This document shows positions 57,459 to 64,000 of a stretch of 64,000 nt of DNA, one piece after another. Source of the DNA: Byssothecium circinans. Its lineage: Eukaryota; Ascomycota; Dothideomycetes; Pleosporales; Massarinaceae. A model generated the notes under the pieces. The model searched no databases. It was given only the letters and a program-made list of their open reading frames with translations, and had not been told where the DNA came from. Where the stretch lies: NCBI GenBank assembly GCA_010015675.1, contig ML976988.1, positions 296,168-360,167 on the forward strand. Reading direction: 5' to 3'. Positions within the stretch are counted from its first letter, which is position 1; each line of letters opens with the position of its first letter. A program made the position numbers and the translations under genes.

Positions 57459-58877
57459 TCACGAGCCGAACTGCATGAATATAAGCCTCTTCTGCCGTTC
57501 CCTCTCTTGTTCGAGCTCGTCATTGCTTCGATGGGCAAGTAGATCAAGTCCATGAGCACGGATTGCTGCTTCGTCTCCCGCAATTCCTTCGTCTAGCACA
57601 ATGTGGGAGGGGGCAACGTTCGGCGACATTGAGCTAGGGCTTAAGGTGGGTGCCAACGGTGGAGATGAGAAATTCGGCGGTGGAAAGTTCGGCGACATCG
57701 CGGTCGTGGGGCGTGAGATGAGATTTGGCGATATTGTTGGAGTTGGCATTTGGGTGGTAGCGAACAGCGCAGAGAAGTCCGGCGATGAGGACATGGGTAT
57801 TGTCGCTGACTCTCGAGGAGCGGAGGCGAAGGTGCTCGGCCAAATAGAGTCGGCATCTTCGTCTACCTGATCGTAGTCTCCAAAGACTGACTCGTCCGGA
57901 TCTAGGATACTGAAGTCGGAGTATATACTCTGCACTGGTGAAGTAGAATCTGCAGCATGAGTGTTCGGGCCACGTGGCGGTTGTGAAGATGGCCCTGGGC
58001 CGAGTGGGTATAGAGATGTTTCCTCATCATTGTCTCGCTCTTCTGCCTCGTACTCGTCGTCGAGATGAGCGTACGGGTCTGGGATGTCATCTTCCTGATC
58101 GAACGCATCGTAGTTTGATTGTCCGAGAGGCGAAGGCGGCAATGGAAGATAGGATCTACCAGATGCTTTTGATCGAGACAAGGGATCAAAATAAGCATCG
58201 TTTGGTGAGCGGTGCTCGGAGCTGGAACTCTGATCGCCAGGTCGGAGCGGTGGTGATGGAGATCTAGATGGAGAGCGAGAAGATGACCGGGAGAGGGAAA
58301 GCCTCTCGGTAGCGTTTGCGTCACTATCCAGTGAGGGGGGTATTGGCCGTCCAGGTCTTGTAAACGAGTCATGACTGCCGTATTTGAGAGTCATCGCAGC
58401 TAAGCGAAGCTGCTCTTGTTCTTTTTCCTGCTCGACCAGCGCTTTGCCCAAGCCACCTTCTGCCTCTGAAACACCTACAGACCGCCGTCGGATTCGATTG
58501 AGGATGGCTGCCTTGCAAAGGAGGTTCCGTCCGAGTGCCTTTTGCTTCGCCCACACGGCAATCTTGGAGCTTCCACGGTCCACGATGTTGGTCGCCGGGT
58601 GAGAGAACTGCGGAGATAGTCGAGACGTGATTAAGAAAAGTCGTAGTCGTCGCTTCTTCTTGTGAAGGCATGAATGCTCGCCGTCGATATCACCAACTGA
58701 TCGGCCACGTTTCTTCGGCCTGAACGGTGCTGTTGGAGGTGGGAATGCGAGGGCCATCTCAGGCTCAGACGCTACTCGGAAAGTAAAGGTTGGAGTGGCA
58801 ATGTCGTTGGATGGAGAGCCGAATCTGATATGCGCCGTCGGTGTAGATGGAGCAGGGGGGGACGGAAGTTGCATCAT
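57459..58877 (-). CDS. Conserved-looking disordered protein, unknown
   Basis: Single exon, 472 residues, from the paired ATG codons at 58877/58874 (MMQLPSPPAPST). A folded-looking basic block sits at about 60-145: KKKRRLRLFLITSRLSPQFS, HPATNIVDRGSSKIAVWAKQ and GRNLLCKAAILNRIRRR. It is followed by a short coiled coil (LGKALVEQEKEQEQLRLAAM), then 250 residues rich in Ser, Pro, Asp and Glu, with SRSPSRSPSPP repeats. The end LEQERERQKRLIFMQFGS is helical. No known domain was recognised. The basic block and LxxRLS pattern suggest nuclear location, which is speculative. Confidence 0.7.
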   Translation of the reverse strand: MMQLPSPPAPSTPTAHIRFGSPSNDIATPTFTFRVASEPEMALAFPPPTAPFRPKKRGRSVGDIDGEHSCLHKKKRRLRLFLITSRLSPQFSHPATNIVDRGSSKIAVWAKQKALGRNLLCKAAILNRIRRRSVGVSEAEGGLGKALVEQEKEQEQLRLAAMTLKYGSHDSFTRPGRPIPPSLDSDANATERLSLSRSSSRSPSRSPSPPLRPGDQSSSSEHRSPNDAYFDPLSRSKASGRSYLPLPPSPLGQSNYDAFDQEDDIPDPYAHLDDEYEAEERDNDEETSLYPLGPGPSSQPPRGPNTHAADSTSPVQSIYSDFSILDPDESVFGDYDQVDEDADSIWPSTFASAPRESATIPMSSSPDFSALFATTQMPTPTISPNLISRPTTAMSPNFPPPNFSSPPLAPTLSPSSMSPNVAPSHIVLDEGIAGDEAAIRAHGLDLLAHRSNDELEQERERQKRLIFMQFGS

Positions 58878-60545
58878 CCTCCGTCCAACCACTTCCTTCG
58901 AATGTAGAGAACAAACGTGAGTGCCAAATTCGACATGGTCATTGAAAATTCCTGTTGGCAGTATCCGTAGTGTCCTTCAAGGAGAGAGTGCACCGAGGAA
59001 CTGTTGGGGTGCGGTAACGGAAATAGCGGAAAAGCTAGCAACTCGAGTCGAGCCGCTGGAGGTGAATCACAGAGTTGCCGAATGAGCATCCAGTCGCGAG
59101 AGCCTCAAAACCATCAGGAGACCAGCTTGGGTTTTGCGCCCAACGCCGGTCTCGGGAGATGTCAGCTGGATTAATTGGGAAAGACCGTGGAACCGGAGTA
59201 GTTCGCCACTGAGACGAGAAGAGATGACGGCGCGATGTTGAAGGAGGGTAGTGTAGAACGAGCGTCGAAGGAGTGAAAGATGGAGGCGCCTAATAATATC
59301 CGTCTGATGACCCGACGGCATGGGAAGTGCGGAGAAGAAGCACCCCTGCAAGCCTGTCCACCATACGCTCTGTGCGCATGCCTCTCGAACTTCTGCAGAC
59401 AAGAGCATAAAGGAATCAAGCCAGGAGTGGAATCAAGGTTGGAAAACTCTGTAGAGGGTGACGTTCCTTTACGACAATTCCTGAGGCTTTAGCGGTGGAG
59501 AAGCATCAAGGACGTCAGGTATGGAGAATTGCACTCGAGCAGTATTTCATTTGGGAACCTTGGAAGGATTGGGGGCGTGGAAAAAAAGACAAGGAGAGGA
59601 CTGGCGCGGAGAACATCTCCATCAATTCCCCAAGCTTCGAGTATAGCAAATAGGGTTGTCAGAAATGCCCAGATGTGAAGCCACTTGCGACTGAGGTTCG
59701 AATTGGCAGCAGGTTATTCACTTCTTCTCCAGCAATCGTTATTCACTCTCGCACGACATGCTCTTAACAATACGCGCCATCGTCCGGACTTGAGCACTGC
59801 ACACGCGACAACGCAGCGTGTTTCAGCTGTATTTCTTTTGCTCTGCCCTGGTGTTGCTGCACGCGGATGATTTCTGCCCCAGTTTTGATCAGCATGCGGC
59901 CAGAGCCTCGATCGAGTCCAGACGTCAGGGTTCTCTGCTCCACGATCAACATTGCCTTCACCAACTGCAGCAACCTTTTGCAAGCGAAAGCCAAAGCGCC
60001 TATCCGCGAGTACACAAAAGCAGGACCCTGCTACGTGCCCGCGCCCCTCGTGCCGCTTTTGAAGAGTTTGAAGATTCCTGCTCAAATCCTTTTCTCGCCG
60101 ATCAAAGAGTCGTCTGGTGGTAACGAAACCAACCCCGTCGCAACCTGCCGTCACATCTCAGGAACCCCAGGACCAACACTGCCATCTCCTCTCCACCCGG
60201 TTCTGGCCCTGGCATGTAAAGTGCCGTGGATGCCCAAGTGAGTGAATTAAAATTTGCACTGATGCTTCGTTCACAGAGGTCACGCGCGGAACGAACACCG
60301 CTCAAGACACATCAACCTCCGTGTTGTCACTACTGCCAGCGGGGCGTAGAAGCTAGACTGCGGGCTCCAGTCAGATTCAAGAGCACAGAACATGAAGGCA
60401 ATTTCTTACGTGTTGATTTCACGAAGGTCACCAGTGGTCACGAGGCTTTTGTTTTCACATCGCACCGCTCATCTGCGTACTCCTATCACACTAGCCCTAC
60501 AAATCCACATCGAATCACGACCTACATGCTAGACATCAACGCAGA
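58878..60545. other. Gene-poor interval left of transposon
   Basis: Promoter of the preceding gene, then 1.2 kb with only unrecognised short frames. The longest plus-strand one, 59867-60241, has 124 codons and no motif. No gene supported. Confidence 0.45.
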
Positions 60546-60550
60546 CCAAG

Positions 60551-60590
60551 GCACGCGATTCACGAAAAAGCTCGGACACCAAAACCACGC
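60551..60590 (+). repeat. Left terminal inverted repeat of Tc1/mariner element
   Basis: Begins GCACGCGATTCACGAAAAAG. Pairs with 61941-61980 in inverted orientation with four mismatches. Confidence 0.85.
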
Positions 60591-60741
60591 ACGTACCCCA
60601 CCACCCATACAAATCGCCCTACAACGAGGGTTTTTTGAGGGTTTTCGATGAGATTTGAAGGATGTGAGATATGAGGCTGTACAGTAGTATTAATCTCTGT
60701 ATACAGGGCGTTTGTATGAGGTTGTAGTAGCAATTTAGCCC

Positions 60742-61848
60742 TTAGTAACCAGTGATTTCACCCTCCATTTCAATACAGTCTCGGAGTCTCTGGGGCATAG
60801 AATTGACTCTCTCGTTAATAAAGGCCTGAGAGATATTTTCCCACCCTTCTAGTACAAGCTCTCAAGCCTCAAACTCATCCCAATGAGGATACCTTTTAAG
60901 GAATTGCTTTGGAGGCTGCCAGCAGTTTTCAATAGGCGATAAATCGGGTGACGACGGGCAGTTAAAGTAGTAGTTAAGGCCGTTTTTCTCCTTCCAAGTA
61001 CGTACAATATTCCTCTGGCCTGTACCATGGCCAGAATCGTTATCCTCTTCGAGTAAAAAGTCGTCTCCGCGGTCAATCCAGGGCTTAACGATAGGCTTGA
61101 GGATGCTATCTCTATACACCTTTAGGCTCATTTTGCCATTCTTGTTGCCAGGTACGTTGTAGAAGTGTATTGGTGACTTGAAATTGTGTCCTACGGAGGC
61201 CCACGAGTGTTGCTTTTCGAGCGCTTTTTCGTCGTCGCGATTCAGCGTATGCTGAATACAGTCAGCGCAATAGCGCTCTCCAGGCTGTCTTATTATCCTC
61301 ATCTTGCCCTCTGGCCCTATACTCCAATGGACCTCATCTGAGAAGCGTACGCGGTGCCACATAATAGCCTCTGGGTAGGCGGCTAGCATATTAGTAGCCC
61401 ATTCGTGACGCGTCTTTGCTGTACGCTTTGAAACCCAGCCTTTTGTACAGGCTATACACTTGTGATAATCCATAGAGCCTATTGCTTCTTTAAGCGTGTT
61501 GCCAGCGACGTCAAAATCGAGCTCTTCAGCTAGCTGGTCCCAGGTGAGGACGCGGGCGTCCCACCCTAGGTCTTGGAGAAATCGGTCGCATCGCTCGATA
61601 TCTTTGGAGGAGAGGAGGGGAGGCCTGCCGCGCTTCTCAGGGCTTATTTTGCTATTGTGATGAGTCCTATCAGCCTCTGGATTGTCCTGAGAGATTATCT
61701 CATAGCCACGCTGGCGTAAGACACCGTTGAAGCGAAAGACATCAGTCTTGTAGTACGGTAATCGTCTCCAGTCGCAGAAGTCAATTGCGCCCTTGATACG
61801 CGCCTTTCTTGGGGTGTCATAAATGCTGGATCCCTTGTAAAAGGGCAT
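60742..61848 (-). pseudogene. Tc1/mariner transposase with premature stop
   Basis: The ATG at 61848 opens a frame of 328 codons that stops at TGA 60862-60864, after YPHWDEFEA. The same frame continues with 39 more sensible codons (ELVLEGWENISQAFINERV ...) to TAA at 60742, so the last 11 per cent is cut off by a stop that a single C-to-T change in CGA would create. The N-terminus carries an HTH region. The catalytic DDE set is visible: MWHRVRFSDEVHWS, LLEEDNDSGHGTG and SSPDLSPIENCW. I count 37 residues between the aspartate of EEDN and the glutamate of PIEN. The ELVLEGW...RL segment is normally part of the catalytic-domain tail, so mobility is doubtful. Confidence 0.85.
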
Positions 61849-61940
61849 ATTTGAAATCGCGCAGTATTAAATAGTAGGTAAAAGCGTTGTGGGTGGGTAG
61901 ATTAATGGTCAAAAGCGTGTGGATATTCGTTGTGAGAAAA

Positions 61941-61980
61941 GCGCGATTTTGGTGTCCGAGCTTTTTGCTGAATCGCGTGC
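61941..61980 (-). repeat. Right terminal inverted repeat of Tc1/mariner element
   Basis: Reverse complement begins GCACGCGATTCAGCAAAAAG. See the left repeat. Confidence 0.85.
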
Positions 61981-61985
61981 AAGGG

Positions 61986-62930
61986 TACCCAGGCACAGCC
62001 ATGCATATCAGCCTTGAGACGCCAGCCTTGATTTTGCGTTTGCCCGCCCGTAACATTTCTTATTCAATGATCTTCAGCATACTACGGCTGATTGGAGGAT
62101 TTTTGCCCAATGCCGCTGTTCCAGTACTAAAATTACGTCTCCGTCCTCTTCCAATTGGCCATGCGTTGCGAAAGCGACCAACCCAGATCATAATATGGGA
62201 GACGGAAACATTGCCACTCCAAGTCTCACTTGGATACACGAATCAGTTAATATGCGCTTACATAAGCACATTGGCAAAGTCAAAACTATATCTCACCATG
62301 TATTAATTCACAATCTGTGCCTGCCTGACTTCTGCCCATAATCCCGCATCGTCGATGATGCTACGCAGCAATAGCTTTGCAGGGCCTCTACACAGGTTTC
62401 TGTACGGCATGCATGCTGGATAAATTGCGCCTATACTATATTCCTACTGCGTATGTTCGCGACGTGGTTCGTGGAACGGATCTTGAGTGTTGAGTGAACC
62501 TGACCGGTGAGTGAGAAAAGAGGTGATAGTAGTTGGACGCGTAAGTACTGTACTGCAAGATGTCGGGAAAGCGTCTTAGGGTGTAAGCGTGAGATATGTG
62601 CAAAGGTGGTAGACGAGGGTAATAAGCACATGATAACTGTCGTGCAAAGGACGGAGACGAGCGCTTCCGTTCAAACACAGCTGTACGTAGGATTTAGAAA
62701 TAAAATTCGGATGTGATCGTTGTTTCTTCGAAATGCGTACACTCACGTCGCATGTGAGCTTTGCGTGTTCCTTTGCGATTGTATGCAGTGCCCACGCACT
62801 CATATGCTAATCAAAAGGGTTGCCCCGTCCGGTTATGCAAGTCTAGAAAATGACACAGGTATAAGTACACGTCCATCTAGGTTCTGAACCCAAAAGTGTT
62901 GCTCGAGCTGTCGGCATCGCTTGTCTCGTC
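61986..62930. other. Intergenic right of transposon
   Basis: No supported gene. Short frames only; 3' flank of the carrier gene at the right. Confidence 0.5.
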
Positions 62931-64000
62931 CTATATCTTGGCTTTGAGCTCCGGTGACAGTATCCGGTCTTCGACTCTTCGCATGATCTTGTTCGTTTGT
63001 TCGGCGAGAGTGAGAGTAAGGATCTATCTTATGTCAGCTTACCATACATGCGTAGATTTTGGACATACCGTGTGCGGCAAAATTCGTGCAAGGTGCGCAA
63101 AGTATCCCTTGTATACTGCCAACAATCCCTCCGTCTTCACCGTCCGGTACAAGCAGTCGAACGCCGAGCTGTACAGGTTGCCGGTCTGGTTGTACATTCG
63201 CGACATAACAGTGTCCGGCGGGTGCATGACACAGCACACAACGAATCCACTTGCGGTACTGCTCATCAGATGCAGGGGCGTCCCCTCATTCATGCCAAAA
63301 TGCTTGATCAACTGCCTCTTTGCGAAGAAATACGTAGGTAGCTGTACAGAGCTGCCAAAGCCTGTTCGTATCATCGCCGGTCCTACTCCTCGATATAGAC
63401 CCTTGACTCCCTCACTCCGGTATATCTGACTCATGGCATCGACAGCGCCCTTGTAGTTATGCTGGGTCCCAACGGGAAGGGAAGGAGAGTATGATTGCAG
63501 TCGTGTCTTAACCAGGAAGAAGGGCGACCCTGCTGCGGCACCGAGAATGCCCGAGGCGGCGCCAGAGAAAAGGTTGATACCGAAGGACTGTACGCTGGAG
63601 TCTTTGTAGACAGCGTTCGTGACCGCCTTGCGCAAAGGCTCGTAGAAGCCCAACCGGCAGCCATTGAGTGTCATCTGGTAGACATACTGCGCGCATGTCA
63701 GCCCTTATGCTCTATTCCTTCTTGCTGCTGAGGTTCCCCATACGGCACAGTTCAACCCTCGCAACAAACCCCTGGGCCCTTCATTCTTCAAGATCACCCC
63801 AACACCGTGGAAGACGCCCTTGTATAACCGTACAGCCTCCTTCTTTGACTGGAGTTCTCCTTGTAATTGTAGTCTGGAGAATATGAGTGCATTGCGCAGA
63901 GAAGGCTTGGTGATGTCGCATACCGAATCTTGACCGTCTCGAACCCGTGGGTAACCGTAACTGCACCACAGGCTGCGATGCCGCCCGCAATGAAAGATCT
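62931..64000 (-). CDS. OAC1: Mitochondrial oxaloacetate-type carrier, 5' end outside window
   Basis: Inner-membrane solute carrier (SLC25 family). Visible exons on the minus strand: from the window edge to 63924, 63873-63744, 63686-63069 and 63023-62931, ending at TAG 62931. The protein starts inside SFIAGGIAACGAVTVTHGFE, so only the first residues are missing. Carrier signatures: HGFETVKIRLQLQGEL (repeat 1), GSPFFLVKTRLQSYSP (repeat 2, Px[DE]xx[KR] variant) and MHPPDTVMSRMYNQTGN (repeat 3), with YKGVFHGVGVILKNEG, YRGVGPAMIRTGFGSS and YKGYFAHLARILPHT. QMTLNGCRLGFYEPLRKAV is typical of the Oac1 oxaloacetate/sulfate carrier group. The repeat 1 motif has FETVK in place of the usual PxDxxK, also a feature of this group. 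The last two introns are 57 and 45 bases. Confidence 0.9.

Larger units (their letters stand above)
60546..61985 (-). mobile_element. Tc1/mariner-type DNA transposon, degenerate
   Basis: About 1.44 kb flanked by inverted repeats. The left repeat (60551-60590) and the reverse complement of the right (61980-61941) match at 36 of 40 bases by my count, with a shared core ACGCGATTCA and AAAAAGCTCGGACACC. A TA at 61986-61987 could be the right target duplication; the left equivalent reads GA. The interior encodes one transposase on the minus strand, as usual for this superfamily. Size and architecture match Tc1/mariner. The TA duplication is unproven. Confidence 0.85.

Noticed and set aside
59867..60241. 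124-codon plus-strand frame
   Set aside because: No motif, no signal or membrane segment, and overlapping frames of similar length; not enough to call a gene.
1..64000. CRISPR arrays, operons, riboswitches
   Set aside because: The sequence is eukaryotic (introns throughout) and no regularly spaced direct repeats of CRISPR type were seen.

Overview
The window looks like a chromosome segment of a filamentous ascomycete (Pezizomycotina, most likely Dothideomycetes). Most genes are split by short introns (about 45-130 bases) with GTA/GTG donors and CTRAY-like branch points. The recognisable proteins are typical fungal orthologs, and GC content is moderate. The class assignment is inference from gene content; I could not run a search.

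Layout. 0-3.1 kb holds two decayed genes: a NAD(P)-binding NmrA/epimerase-like gene (minus) and a HAD-family phosphatase gene (plus). 4.4-14.8 kb is a housekeeping block: C2/EF-hand phosphatidylserine decarboxylase (PSD2 type), the kinetochore subunit Mis13/Dsn1, a three-OB-fold protein with a zinc ribbon, and inositol-1-phosphate synthase (INO1). After a 2.6 kb gap come a two-LIM protein (17.4-19.6 kb) and a geranylgeranyl diphosphate synthase (21.9-23.3 kb). 23.5-25.5 kb carries two tandem small secreted proteins of the KP4 killer-toxin-like family, one intact and one with a stop codon in its signal peptide. 26.3-39.7 kb holds a 2EXR-like protein, Dph7 (diphthamide pathway), a short Sec2-domain protein, a Bud14-like SH3 protein, a four-span membrane protein and an MFS sugar transporter.

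39.7-49.4 kb is accessory and gene-poor. It has an orphan secreted protein, one intact and at least two broken coiled-coil genes, an F-box gene with a premature stop, and an open frame that appears to join a coiled-coil relic to a truncated alpha/beta hydrolase. 49.9-58.9 kb returns to conserved genes: TRAPP subunit Trs31, an ADF-H plus PH-like actin-related protein, OHCU decarboxylase (purine catabolism) and a basic, proline/serine-rich orphan. A Tc1/mariner element with imperfect 40-base inverted repeats sits at 60.5-62.0 kb. The window ends inside a mitochondrial oxaloacetate-type carrier gene.

The conserved genes do not form one pathway. Points worth following are the KP4-like pair, the decaying coiled-coil locus, the RPA70/SHLD2-like OB protein, and two GC-AG introns plus several stop-free introns whose lengths are multiples of three and which would mislead ORF-based annotation.
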